The position numbers and the translations under genes were made by a program. A DNA stretch of 64,000 nt from Aldrovandia affinis (lineage: Eukaryota; Chordata; Actinopteri; Notacanthiformes; Halosauridae), in the NCBI GenBank assembly GCA_029706075.1, contig JAINUG010000197.1:1155009-1219008 (forward strand), given 5' to 3'. The notes beneath the pieces are model-generated. The model saw only the letters and a list, made by a program, of their open reading frames with translations, did no database searches and had not been told where the DNA came from. This document shows positions 46,901-58,975 of this stretch, one piece after another. Within the stretch, counting starts at the first letter, position 1; the number at the start of each line of letters is the position of its first letter.

Positions 46901-48494
46901 CGAGGTCAAACTACAGCTGCATATATCTTCCAAGATGACTGAAAATAAGTGATTAATTACGGTTTGTTAGCAGTGTCTGGGCATAATTTGGATATAGGCT
47001 AGGCCTAATGTGTTAGTTCGTAATCTAAGTAGCAGTCCTGTACGATTAAAAGTTAATACCGATAGTCTAATCATTACTAAACGGTAGCCTATATATCAAA
47101 CACGTACAGTATATAGTAGGCCTATATGCCATTGATGCATATTTGAATGTGGAAACGCCCAAGTGAGTCAATTGCGACATCAGAGAAACGTTGACAAACA
47201 TCGTCTTGTAAAACAACATTGTAATTTCGAGATCAGTTAATTAGGCTGTGTATTTCCTCTGTGAAGCGGCTATATAACCAGCAAATATAGCCTATATATT
47301 TTTTACATTTTACAACTGAGTTCATGTTTAACAAGCGTAAAGAGGAATCGCCTGTGAGTGTTGTGTAATGCCATCTGTCATGTTTTTAACTGTACATTCC
47401 TTGTTACGCTTGTTGATCGATTATGTGTCTCATGTAGTTTACTAGAACATGATCGGTTGCGATCGGAGTCAGAGCTTTCAGGTCGTGGTTCGCGCTAACT
47501 TGTGTAGCCTAATGTCTGCTGAAATTTACAAGCCAGACTTGGCCTAACTAATTCACAAAGTTTACAGAAAGTCAGACACGAATTGTCCCTTTGAATTATC
47601 TCAAGTATCTCAACTGACTGTTGTTGGTGGGAGCCGGCTAAGCTACGAGATTTCCACATCTTGCTAGCCTTGCGTTGATACCTCTGGGCATACACTACCT
47701 TGGCACAAACATTAACATTTGACTGTATTAGAACTATATATAGGCTAATCTAAAAGAAACTGCATTTATGTAATGTCTTTGATTTCATATTGAATATAGC
47801 CTACGTTGGGCTACATTTCAGGTGTACATTTATCAGCTCTCTCCCATTACATTGAAAATAGCTTTGACTTTTCGTTGTATCCTTCCAATATATACCTACT
47901 AGCTCTCACGAAACGGTATATAATTGAGCCCACTACCTAGAATGACAAGAAAGGGATCCCACATAAATAATTATTTATTTGTTTAAGGAAACTAACCAGA
48001 ACAAAATATCTGTGTTTATTATTAAATGTTCCACGCATCCGCACGAATATGCTGGAGAAGCTATACAACCAATGCAATGGAGTGAAACCCAGCGCTGCTG
48101 TACGTTAAACCTAAAATGTCTATTTCCTAGAGGGATTCTTGACACACGTGTGATCACGGGCGCCGCTACTGTAACAATGGTCTGCGGGGATACAACCGAG
48201 TTAAAAATGAAACTATCTGAGAATCGGTTCGACCAGCGCTGTCCACGTTTGCAGCTGTGCAACACGACTAAATAACTTCTGCTGCAAGCTAAGAACTAGC
48301 AAAGACAAGGAAGTAAATGAAATAAACCAAGCCGAGGTGTTTCCTCCTTCAAACATATAAGATATTCATGTAAAAATAGCTTTCGTCCACAATATACGTA
48401 GTAGGCTACTATATAAAAAACAATATTATGCAAATAATAACACCACTGCCCCAATAATACGCAAACAGTTATATGAATGAGAAAAAGGTCTTAC

Positions 48495-49205
48495 CAAATG
48501 ACTTCCAATTTGACAGTAATCCTGGTTAACTGATGAATCTGAACATACAATTAGGGTCAGTCCCAATTATACTTTATAGAGGAAACCCGTTATAATTCTC
48601 TCCTCCAAATCCGCCCAAATGTGTAATGACGTGTAGATGTCAAAAAGGTGCTTTAATATACACTAAATCCAAACAAGCACGATCTCTTGAGCTGGGGCAA
48701 AGACGCTTCCAAAAGGCAGTTGCAGCACAAGTATTTCTGGTGGAACAACAATCCCGTATCACCACGTAATCGTCTGAAGCAATTTATATGTCCAAGAAGC
48801 AATGCATTTAGATTTCCAAGGAACTTGGACTGTACCTTCCTTGGCGAGTTTACTGTTCGGCTTTTAAGACTTTTTTGGTTGAGTAAAATAACGATAAGCC
48901 TCTTCACTCGCACTGATGTCCCCTATTTGAGCTCGCCCGGAGTAATATCCGCCTGCACTCGCTGGTTATTCGGAAAGTACGGGTGCTGTTACCGATCCGC
49001 ATGTTAGTGAGTGTGTGAAAGCTTGGCTCCAAGTCGTGCAATAACAGTCCGGAGCTGTAGGCACCAGACAAAAAAATTAGCGAGGATCAGATTGCAGGCT
49101 CTAGACCTACTACGAGTGCTCCGCTTGTACCAGCCCCCTCGAGAGTCAAAGGCAGCAGACGAGCAAATTTGAGGAGAAACGGGGAGGAGGCTGTTGGCAC
49201 CTCCC
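48495..49205 (-). other. fgfr3: candidate fgfr3 exon 1 (non-coding 5' UTR)
   Basis: On the minus strand a good donor, CATTTG/gtaagacc, stands at 48494. It is preceded by about 700 bases with raised CpG content at the upstream end and no repeats. FGFR genes start with a non-coding exon in a CpG island, and this is the best CpG-rich patch upstream of exon 2 that is followed by a strong donor in the correct orientation. The start site is unknown; the upper limit given is where CpG density falls. It contains several ATGs, so it would carry upstream ORFs. This is an inference from position and composition only. Confidence 0.35.
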
Positions 49206-49235
49206 TCCACGGCACGAAAAATCAATCAACCAGCC
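48880..49235 (-). promoter_or_regulatory. CpG-rich patch, candidate fgfr3 promoter / exon 1
   Basis: Roughly 20 CpG dinucleotides fall in about 350 bases, against very few in the flanking AT-rich sequence. No clear TATA box fixes a start site. Confidence 0.4.
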
Positions 49236-49277
49236 TGTAAATGTTGGGGCTTAGTTAACTTTGTCCTGACTCTTGTG

Positions 49278-49582
49278 CAGGGGCGATTCTAGGATTTGAC
49301 CTTTAGTGGGGCTCAGTCCCCAATGATAATGTGAGATGTACACATGCAAAGCACAAGCCTACGTTTTTAATAAATGTACTGTTACATTCCCCAAAACAAA
49401 AAGCCCACAATGGTGGTCGCTCTCAAAATTGAAATACCACTCTGTCTACCATCTGTGGTATTTTAAAAAATAGATAGCCTATTCAATAAAAATGAATAAG
49501 AATGACTAAACATTTTCAGGGGGGCTGAGATGAAAGACAGGGGGGCTTTAGCCCCCCTAAATAGGGTCTAAAATCGCCACTG
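49278..49582. mobile_element. hAT-type MITE, 305 bases
   Basis: The left end is caggggcgattctaggattt and the right end read inward is cagtggcgattttagaccct. The subterminal sequences are also inverted (ggggctcagtcccc, gggggctttagccccc). The flanks ctcttgtg and ctggtgtg match in six of eight positions, fitting an old 8-bp hAT target duplication. It has no coding capacity. It sits about 70 bases upstream of the candidate fgfr3 exon 1. Confidence 0.8.
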
Positions 49583-49599
49583 CTGGTGTGTAGTATAAA

Positions 49600-51100
49600 T
49601 TCTTTAGATCTAGGCTGCATGATCCGACAAGCTGTTTGGATCATATTCACATTGATATGGATATAATTGTTATTAATCTATATTCATGGTAAATTGAATC
49701 AAACCTGCCCGGTGCCCCACTTCAAATAGCTAAACATGGGAAAAACATACAGTAGCCGAGTTGAGCAACGTATCGCACTCTTCGATCACATATTCTCCAT
49801 AACGAAGTGGCAAGTAATTGGAGATAATTTGAGATTTGGAATGAATCTTGAAAATATGTCTTCTTGTTGTTCAAAATCAGCCCAATGTACCTTGCTTAAA
49901 GAATAAAACTACAGAGCAGTTACAACCCAATTAAAAGCCGGGCCTTGGAGGTAGCCAATATAGCCTACTATTAGGCAGTTCCTGGTACTAGCCATTAACG
50001 ATGAATAGAATATTAAACATGCAGACTACTATCGCCCAGTTTACAGTTTACCTGTGTCCGCCTGTTTTATTGTCAGATCTTAATTACTTAGACGTATAGT
50101 CTCTTAGAGATTTTATTTCAGGTAGACATGATGATGTGTATTAAGTCAGTAATGCCTATTAATCCATATTAGGTTTGGGTGCAATGTGTCACCGATGCTT
50201 TCAACTGGCGATTTAGTTAACCGGGCAGCGGTCCTCTGCCACACAGTAGATACGCAGCTCTACACACACATTTCACACACAGACACACACACACAGACAC
50301 ATTTGTTCTGTTTGCCGTGAAAGCCTTTTATAATTAAAACATTATATTATGTATTTCAATGTTTTGCCTTTCCTTGCATTACTGTTGTTGATGATGAATG
50401 ATGACTGTCTGGGACACATCAATTGGCATGATTTTTTGAAGACAATGACAGCTGTAAATTGTTAACTGTCTGAAAGTTATCTCTCTCAGCCTTTCCCAAG
50501 AATTGAATAACTTCCCTAATGACCAATCCCGCATTGTATATCTTATGACTGTGAGCTCCACCAATAACCCCTAGAAAATAATACCTGCCATATATACACT
50601 TAACTAACAAATGTAGCCTTCTTGATATTATATGGTTTGTAAAAGGCTACAATTAAAGGCTATTAAAAGGTTATAATTAAGTAGGCTACGTTAATTTTAG
50701 TCCTTCCCTTGATATGCATTCATTCATTCAACTCTAAAACTTTGTTCGAAGCTAGTAAAATAACATTTAGGTTTTGTATTAGTGTGATCTGGACCTATTT
50801 ACAAGAAAAGTTGCGGTTTGAGGGGATGGTAAAGAAAGAGAAACTTCGTAAAATAATCGATACAATGTTATTCACCCCTTACAAAATATAAATGAAACGT
50901 AAAACGTTGCAATAACGTTTTGTGCGAGCTGAGTTTTCCATCTGTTTTATTAGCCATTCGTAAACACAGAGTGAAATGTAGAAGTGCATATTCAATATAT
51001 TTGGGTAAAAAATATGTTACGTACTTTACTGGCGTCTATCACGTCGTTTTTTTCAATGAAAATTAAGTGACTGTGCGCAGCGCAAAACTATTAGGCCTTA
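49600..51100. other. AT-rich non-coding sequence upstream of the candidate exon 1
   Basis: No exon, RNA gene or transposon recognised. A short CA/GA-rich stretch lies at 50268-50300. Confidence 0.5.
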
Positions 51101-51114
51101 TTACATCGGAATTT

Positions 51115-51400
51115 CTCAAATGGGCGACTGTCGACACCGAAGTTCGCTGAAGTTCGGGTAGGGGCGGAGTAGCGCAAAAAGAATCCCCCGGCGTTGTTTT
51201 GGGAAGAAAACTCCGAAGAGCAGGGCAGTGACAGTTTTACAGCTAGGCGAACAATTACCAGAATCTATGTGCTGATGATCCCAATCTCGAAGGGCTGGGA
51301 CTCGTCTGACCCCTGCCGCTCCACTGAACATTTTTTATCTCTCTCTTCTTCCCACTCCCCTCCCGTCCACCGCTTTCTTAACTTTAAGATAATGGGAATG
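51115..51400. promoter_or_regulatory. second CpG-rich patch
   Basis: About 16 CpGs fall in about 260 bases, with ggggcggag (a GC-box-like word) at about 51162, in an AT-rich neighbourhood. It could be an alternative fgfr3 promoter or distal element. No splice donor or open frame makes it a clear exon. Confidence 0.3.
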
Positions 51401-53424
51401 CCAATCGCCTGAAACAATCTTAGTAGGCTATCAACCACAGACATAGTGTTCATCTGACTATGAGACTAGATGCACTAAACATAAAACCATTGCTTCAAAG
51501 TCTCGATTTTGCTAAAAAAATATTGCTGTTCTTCATATAGAATAAATGTTACCTATATCCCAATTTAATTAGAACACGGAGCTTGATCTACTATACCCGC
51601 ATTTAATTTGTTCTCGAACAATTCACATTCAACATCGAATCATTCATTTGAGTCCATGGATGATTGTTTTAAATGTGAAATTACAACTAAAGTGAACTTC
51701 GTGAATTAGGATTAATAGCATTGAAGGCACACTCGTGATTATAAAGCAATTATCGCAGTGGCTAAATACAATATTTACAGGTAAATAGCCGAGGCGACAT
51801 GTTTAGTATTTCTCATGATTTTCAAATTCTCACAGGCTGATGTTAATTCGAGAACACATTGGACATCATGTAAAGCCAACACAGCGGTCTAGCTGGTCAA
51901 CACAGATGGACTGCTCTTGTCACTCAAGACTCAAACCTTTGCGATGATTTACAGTAAGTTAACTGACTTTATGACATCATAAAATTGCTCTGTCAACACA
52001 AGTTAAAGAAATTACACCAATTAACCAATTAATTTTTATCTAAATTACTGGTACTTCACACTAGTTTTACACCACCAATTGGCTTGTATGCTAAATGGGG
52101 ACATGACTGGTTTACTAAGACAAATATTATTATGATGTTGGAGTCTAAAGATACCACCTTCTAAACATATTGCATCACAGTCACTTTCTGACTTCACAGA
52201 GTTGAATGAGACTTCCATCATGAACATGCAGAATTTATTTTGTGGTAGATGGTTTTCACCAGAATAGCAAATAGTTATTACTCATTACATTTGGCACTAA
52301 AAATTACATTTGGTTAGCTTCCCGTTAATTTAAAATCTAAAGCGAATACAAAGTTGTAACTATTATTTAATTGAACACTACAATCACTTTTCTCCATAAT
52401 GTGTTTTGTTAAGGTCCATTTGCAGGTAATTTGTGGATTCAGTTGTCTTATCTATGGTGATCCATTCTGTCTATCAGTTGAAGGTTCTGCTTTGCTTCAG
52501 CGCCACATGAAAGGGAATGTTATCAGTAAACATGAGAAACATGAGGCCTACAGTTACCAAGGCTAGGCCTCTCCTGGCATTCACTTTACAGCTTCCATAT
52601 CAAACAGGGTAATTTGGCAGGACTCAGTCTTGTAATATTTATATCTATCCATCTATGTGTACAGATATTATTAATGTATTATTATTTTTAAACAGGGGCT
52701 GTTCAATTATACCTTTTCTGGAGACATTTACAACTTAGCAGTGAATGTTGATGTAAATAAATAAATTATATATATATGTCTGTGTGTGTATATATATATA
52801 TATGCATTGTTTTGACTTCAAAATTAATTCATATGAATATTGAAAAAAATATTAAAAGAGTGTCAGTCCACAAAAATCTATCTGAAATTGATATTGTGAA
52901 TTTGCCTTTGTGTGCATTTTGCGGGCAAATTCAAAGTAAGTGAGTATGTGAGTAAAATCAAAAGAGGTAACATAGACAAAGGCAACTTAAACCAGGGAGG
53001 TCCTAAAGACAAAGAAACTTGCCGAGTCAGTACGGCAGGGCAATGGGGAACTAACTGACCAAGTGACCCCCCTCCCATCCCCCCTCACTCCTACAGACTC
53101 TGAGGTTACTGGGTAACTGCCCCACAAACAACCTTTACACTCTCACCTTCCGTGAAGCCGACTGAAGATAGTGCCATTCCTTCTCTTCAGAGGCAAAAAT
53201 ATACATACAGCCCGTTTACTGTTTAGCAGAGTTTAGCCTCTCCTTTGTTTAGTCCATACTTATTTATTTCACTTTGAGTTCTGCTTTCCTCTATAACAGG
53301 GAAGTCTAAGACAGGAGAGTGCTCCTCTCTTCTTATATTTGATAACCCTTTCGAGCTTTTTTGAAAGAATAAAATAATAAAAATTTTTTTAAAATAAATT
53401 AATAATTATAATTAATTGTATCTA

Positions 53425-53600
53425 TATAGAGTCTTTCATCTCATGATCTCAAAGCACTTTACAGTGAATTTGAAACTCAAATTCAACAACAACCGAGGCC
53501 TTAAGCACTGTGATGTGTTAGGACAGTGTATGAAAGGAGATGCCCTTTTCACTATACCAGCGGATGCCTTCCAGTGAAGGCCTAGTTGCCCAGCATCGCC
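53425..53600 (+). repeat. interspersed repeat of the 'ctatatagagtctttcat' type
   Basis: It reads ctatatagagtctttcatct, ctcaaagcactttacagtga, then later cactgtgatgtgttaggaca. The inverted relative at 358-478 shares the first two blocks. Confidence 0.55.
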
Positions 53601-55639
53601 ATCACTTTTTCACGCTGTTCATGGGCTTTGATGTCTAGTTTTGATTTTGTCTAAGTTATTCACCCTGGCCAGACCTGCAAGCAGTTCATTCTCACAATTG
53701 TTTTGTCGGCTGCCAGTTTACTATCATTGAATTTGTCATGTACAAGTATAAACATGTTCACCTCGCTGTTTGTTTGAATTTGATTAAGGGCCCACGTTCT
53801 TTCATACTTTTTGCCGATAAGGTCCACTCATTTTTCCCTTCGGTTTGTTTTCAGAGGCCATGAGCCATGTGGTTAGATAGGTGCTCTGGCTGACCATGTT
53901 CAGAGACAGGCAGCCATCATTCCAGATGAGGACAAGGGTGGCAGGATAATTATTAACCTCGGTCTCAGACCATGTGGGGAGGTGATTAGTGATTGAGAAT
54001 CAGCTGCACCCTCAAATAGCTGATGGCTGTCATGCAAACACAGTTTATAACAAATGAGTGTCTGAATCAATTTATCTATTTTAACAGTGCCAACACATAC
54101 AAAATGTAATGCTGCAGGAAAAAACGTATTCGCTTTTAATGAGTTCATTGTTACTTTCCTGTGCTTGTTGATGCAACACATGCTATCTGTCATGCTCTAC
54201 TTTGGAAAAAGAGCAACTTGCGCTGCTTAAAAATACCAATATTTGTGATAACCAAGTGTGTTGTCACCGTACAATGTCTCTTTGCATCACCAAAAGAGGG
54301 CCCTTTGTCCAAATCATGAATGAAAAAGAAGGAGTACTGTGTATGTCTGAGTTGAAGTGAAAATGTGCTGCACCTTAAGATTCTTAATTATAACCTCCCA
54401 CCCCCACAGGTTTAAAACAACTAATGAATAAACCGTTTTTTTTAGAGGCAGGCAATACAGTACAACCATATTATTATGTCCTCATCTGCATATAAAAACT
54501 ACTACTTCAGAAAACATCATTTTTCACCTAAAGTTTGTCTCGTGAGTAAATGGTATTTAAAATAGTGTTCTTTTTTAAAGCTGAACCAGTGCAGTGATTA
54601 GGTTAACAAATGGTTAATTAATGGCTAATTGATGTCTAAAAGTTGACTGGGAGAGACAACATTTTAATTTCTCTGTCACAAGTGACCAATCAAGGACTGT
54701 CTTTCCCCTCTCTGTGTGCAAGGACTAGGGGCAGTCCGCAGTCCAATATATAGTTTAATGTTTCAAGAAAAACTGCAATGGGTACCAAAGGCATCTGGGC
54801 ACAGTGGACATGACTGCACCATAAAAAGCAATTTTACTGATCATTTACAGTAATATCTGTGACTATAAGTGAAGATAAAATGAAAGAAAAAATGTGTCTT
54901 AAAGTTACAATTAAATGAAATCCACTAAATAAGAGAGACTGTTTCTGTTAACTTTCCTCTGCATTTATAATGCAGAAAGTGACATGTTCCTCTGTGGTCA
55001 TGGTAGTGAAATACACTTCCAATTTAGAGACGTTATATTGACACAGGGCACTGTCTGTGATTAAAACACAACAACAAAGTGTTATCAAAACAGACACATG
55101 GAACATGTGGCTGTCATGTAAGCAATCAAAATAATGAGCTAAATTTAGCCACAGTAAATGTAGTAAATGTGTCAAATGTTTTCATACAATTAATACATTG
55201 CCAAAGAAGGGTAAACTGATGTGCACATGTCAGACCCTTTAATCCTTTTAGTTGCCCATTTATGTAAATTAGAACAAAACGTAATGTCACAGATGTTGCA
55301 ATGCAACCATCTCGGAAAGACCTATGGATAATTTCTCTCCCCCACATAAATGAATATTGAATTAAATATAAAAATAATAATTGAACAGCTGAACAATAGA
55401 AGGCAATGCTGCATCTGAGTTTTTTCCCCTGTAACATGAGTGTGCTACATTTGTGTTATTTTGAATAACACAATCCAAGCAAACTGTATGGGAAATGGAG
55501 CTTCAGTTTCCAGGTCTGGTGGATGACTTCCCCCTCTTCCCATCCCCCAATTTGGATTCACCAACTGTGCCTCTAGAAGCCCTGCACTGCAGGTTCACCC
55601 TGAGTGAGCCTATTCAGTGTTTCCACTTTCTATTCTTTT

Positions 55640-56085
55640 TGAAATGGTTTTTCCCCCTTTTCTCACAATTTAGAATGCCCAATCGCAATCTAAGTCACCC
55701 CCGCTGCAACCTCCACTGTCAATTCAGGAGAGTGTGGACAAGCATGTGCCCTCCTCCGAAACGTCTGATGTCAGCCGTTACTTCTTCTTTTCACATTGCA
55801 TTTTACAAGCTAAGCCTGCACAGACATGAGTGAGAGGAAGACACTTCATGAACAGCTTCATACTGGTAAACTGTGGGTGCCTAATTGGCCAGCGGGGGTT
55901 GCTAGTGTATGACAAGACACGGGCTGACTGAATCCCTCCCTCCCTGGGTGGCACTACTGTCAATTATGCATTGGGGCTGCTGAACTACAGTCTGAACTGG
56001 CATGGGTTGGATTCAATACCAGACCCTGGGGTTCATCCACACACTAGAACAGTGCCTTAACAGGATAAGCCACCCACCAGCCCCT
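55640..56085 (-). mobile_element. tRNA-headed SINE, minus strand
   Basis: On the minus strand the head reads gctggtgggtggcttatcct (box A-like) with ggtattgaatcc (box B-like) about 60 bases in. The distal part ends ctaaattgtgagaaaagggg. The same arrangement is seen in the shorter copy at 28255-28490. Two overlapping open frames here are SINE-derived. Confidence 0.6.
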
Positions 56086-56176
56086 TTCTATTCTTAAGTC
56101 AAAAACATAAAATGTGTTTGGTTGATTTTAAACTCTAAATAAATATAAAGATGACACATGATGATCATGAGACAAT

Positions 56177-56275
56177 GGCCTGGAATCAATCCACATTTGT
56201 CCTTAACTTTGATTTCCATTCAATTGTTTGTTTTTTTCTTCACAAACACAGTTTAGTGATTTCAGCGATCAGTGT
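56177..56275. mobile_element. palindromic MITE-like element, left half
   Basis: It reads ggcctggaatcaatccacat, ttgtccttaactttgatttc, cttcacaaacacagtttagt. The right arm is not recognisable. It is separated by the SINE at 56466 from a complete copy at 56756. Confidence 0.65.
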
Positions 56276-56465
56276 GACATTTTATTTTGTTGTAATTGCA
56301 TGTCTGTCATTCAAAGACTTGGAAGAAAGTTCATTCTAACAATTAAGTGAGCGGGCATCGGTGTGGCAGAACAATCCCATCTGCATAAGAGGATACAAAG
56401 GTGGATGAATCAGACAATAGTTAAAAATCAGTACATAAATAAAATAAAGGACAAAAAGTAAATGC

Positions 56466-56735
56466 AAGGGTGGTACGGTGGTGCAGTGTCGCCGCACAGC
56501 AAGAAGTGGAGTGTGGAGTTTGCATGTTCTCCCCACGTCCTTCAGGCACTCCGGTTTCCTCCCACAGTCCAAAGACATGCACGCTAGGCTAATTGGAGAG
56601 TCTAAATTGCCCATAGGTATGAGTGTGAGTGAAGGGTGTATGTGTCCTGCGATGGATTGGCGACTTGTCCAGGATATATTTCTGCCTCTTGCCCAATGCA
56701 TGCTGGGATAGCCGGGTTAGATAATGAATGAATGA
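56466..56735 (+). mobile_element. DANA/Mermaid-like SINE, box B region deleted
   Basis: It starts gggtggtacggtggtgcagt (box A-like), cagcaagaag, then tggagtttgcatgttctccc, ggtttcctcccacagtccaa, agacatgca, ggctaattggagagtctaaa, ttgcccatag. It ends with ggcgacttgtcc, gctgggatag and a gaatgaatga tail. I recognise this as the widespread fish DANA/Mermaid-type SINE. The segment that should contain box B between cagcaagaag and tggagtttgcatg is missing, so this copy could not be transcribed normally by polymerase III. Confidence 0.85.
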
Positions 56736-56755
56736 TGAAGTACATGCAAAACATA

Positions 56756-56953
56756 GGCCTGGATTCAATCAGCATTTGCCCTTAAAATTCACTCATGATT
56801 AAATGCAAGTTTAATAATGTTTTCTTCACAAGCACAATTTTCCAAGTACAATGATCACCAAAATGAACTTGCCAAATTTTGTTGTGAAGAAAAACTCCCA
56901 CTTGCATTTATTTGGAAGTCAAAGTAAGGACAAATGTTGATTGAATCCAGGCC
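56756..56953. mobile_element. palindromic MITE-like element, complete copy (198 bases)
   Basis: The left end is ggcctggattcaatcagcat, ttgcccttaa. The right end is ggacaaatgttgattgaatc, caggcc, the inverse of the left. The arms also pair at aaatgcaagttt / cacttgcattta and cttcacaagcacaatttt / ttttgttgtgaag, so nearly the whole element folds into a hairpin. Confidence 0.85.
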
Positions 56954-58494
56954 AATAGCTGACTCTACACATAATAGCAGCATGATTACTGGAGGCGGCC
57001 AGCTAATTCCTCAATGCATCCTGATGACAACATTGCTCTGTGTAAAACTGAATCCATCCCAAGTATATAAAAATAAAGATTAACATGTTATTGAGTGTTC
57101 ACTGCTGAAACCATAAAAATATATTTAATTTGATTGTATATGATTTCAAATGAGATCCTTTTTTTGAAACCATAATGACAATGTATAAGCATTAAGTACA
57201 CTTAGTCCAAATGCCTAAAATGTAAAATGATTAAAATTGACCGTACAGTAATTACATTTTTTTTAAATGCTAATATATTTATTTCAATTGGCAATACTGT
57301 ATGGAAATGTTTTCTATCTGTTGGCTGTCACATGTTTGATTGTTGATATAAGAGTTATTTTTCCCTACAGAGTGCATTCATCATCATAGGGAGATGGGTG
57401 GTATTCATTGGCACTCTGGTTTGTGAGGCGCTCAGAGCAATCTTCCGAAAGGTGCATCTCCCCAGCTGACCCCATCCCCATTCTGGCCAAGAGTTTGGTG
57501 AGATTTCACCCTCAGCTGTACAGCTCCTGCTGCTCTTCCAAAATCAAATGGAGGCTCTGAACTGAAAGTAAACAGAAGTATTTGTAAAAGCACTTCCAGG
57601 CTCAGAGAGAAAAACCTGTCATGCACGGTCCTTAAGCGGCATAGAAAAGGAGGGAAAAAAAGATCTTGTGGAAAGATTTAAAAGAAAGAGATTAACATCT
57701 TTTCTCATAAGACTCAACCTGAGGAGGGCCAAAATTAAAGCTCTCATCAAGTTTTCTGAAGCTATAGTGCAAGTCTTTGATTCACGGCCGAAAAAACAAT
57801 GTGCTTTGGCAAACTCTCCCCAGGCACTTAGGTGTCCCAATGCAGAACAAGTACGAAAGGCGGAAAGCGAGATGGATGGATGCAATCAGAAAGTGAGAGA
57901 TAGAGGGACAGAAAGAGAGAGAGAGAAGGGGAGACAGAGTTTGACCAAGAGAGAGAAAAGGGGATAGACAGAGAGAAACAATTCAAAATTGGATGCTGTA
58001 TTGTGACCCTTTTTCTAACCTCATCTTTCATTCTGATGTTTTTTTAGCAGTTGTTTGTGCAAATACAACTGGTTCCACATTGTTATCTTACTGTGGGACC
58101 TCAGAGTCCAGGGATATCTTGGTTAAACAGCAGGCTAGAATGCTTGGCACAGAACTGATAATCAAGATATCCGGCTCCCGAATATCAACCACGGGCAACC
58201 AAAGGGTTGGCTGGTTGCCTTTATTGAATCTAAAGCACGGCTATGTATTCTTATTAGATAACGCCTTGGACCAATTAGCGTTCTGAGAGTAAGAAAAAAA
58301 GTGGTGTGTACACATTGAAACGTACTGCTACCATTGTTTTGAAAATGTGGCTTGCATCAAATTCAATAGGGAGTGCATCAACATTTTGATATGAACTGTA
58401 TAGCAAAGAATCATTGCTATACAGATTTTTTAAGCATTTAAATCAAAATATCATCTCATCTCTATCATCTCAAAACATCTGGGATGTTGCTGTC

Positions 58495-58740
58495 CGCCCC
58501 AGTGAGGGGGGCGGGAAGCCGACATGAGGTTCGCTGCGCATAAGAGTGGCCCTGCAGTACCGGGTTACGGTTGACACTTGGCGAGTGCCGTCTCGGAGGA
58601 GGCATCAGGTCGCTTGCGTCACTACCGGTCACAGGACTACGGCAGCGAACTCACATTACTAGGGGGGATTGACTTAAAATAGCAGGTCTAATTGGCTACC
58701 AAATTGGGATAAAAATCAGAAACAAAAATTATTTTAAAAA
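58495..58740 (+). mobile_element. SINE fragment, plus strand, same family as 17876-18250
   Basis: It contains cactaccggtcacaggacta, cggcagcgaactcacat and the tail taattggctaccaaattggg. These are the inverse of words in the nested SINE. The tRNA-like head is weak (gaagccgacatgaggttcgc). Confidence 0.6.
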
Positions 58741-58839
58741 AAACAACATCTGGGATGTTTTGGCCCTGCTGAACAAAGCAAATCATTTTAGCCAAGATGT
58801 ACTGCTGAACAGGGATTCTGCAATGTTCTTAAATAATTT

Positions 58840-58975
58840 GTTTCTGATTTTATCCGATTTTCTCTCAGTTTAGTAGCCAATTACACCTTCTATTTTTATG
58901 TCAATCCCCCCCTCGTATTATGAGTTTGCTGCCGTAGCCCTGTGACCGGCAGTGACAAAGGCGAAGTATGTTCAT
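58840..58975 (-). mobile_element. SINE 3' fragment, minus strand, same family as 17876-18250
   Basis: It reads tcagtttagtagccaattac, tgtcaatccccccctcgtat, tatgagtttgctgccgtagc, gaccggcagtgac, and stops there. It faces the plus-strand copy at 58495-58740, so the two make an inverted pair about 100 bases apart. Confidence 0.65.

Larger units (their letters stand above)
41018..48494 (-). other. fgfr3 intron 1 (7.5 kb, if exon 1 is placed correctly)
   Basis: Mostly AT-rich sequence. It holds a SINE tail (42947-43010), G-rich and C-rich stretches near 43400-43530 and a palindromic-family element (43789-43957). The 44-48.4 kb part is unusually rich in aggcta/tagcct words and has no recognisable exon. 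A 191-codon open frame at 41725-42300 shows no domain. Confidence 0.5.
1..49205 (-). other. fgfr3: fgfr3 gene, 5' part (extracellular region); gene runs off the low-coordinate edge
   Basis: This is the span of a fibroblast growth factor receptor 3 gene transcribed from high to low coordinates. Eight coding exons lie wholly in the window and a ninth is cut by its edge. Their order (signal peptide, Ig D1, acid box, D2a, D2b, D3 IIIa, IIIb, IIIc, transmembrane) is the standard vertebrate FGFR order, and every junction has AG/GT borders on the minus strand. FGFRs are single-pass plasma-membrane receptor tyrosine kinases that bind FGFs with heparan sulfate. FGFR3 was chosen over FGFR1, 2 and 4 from diagnostic residues in D2, the acid box and IIIa. 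The kinase exons are not in the window. The upper limit depends on the tentative exon 1. Two exons carry one-base deficits that break the frame. Confidence 0.9.
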
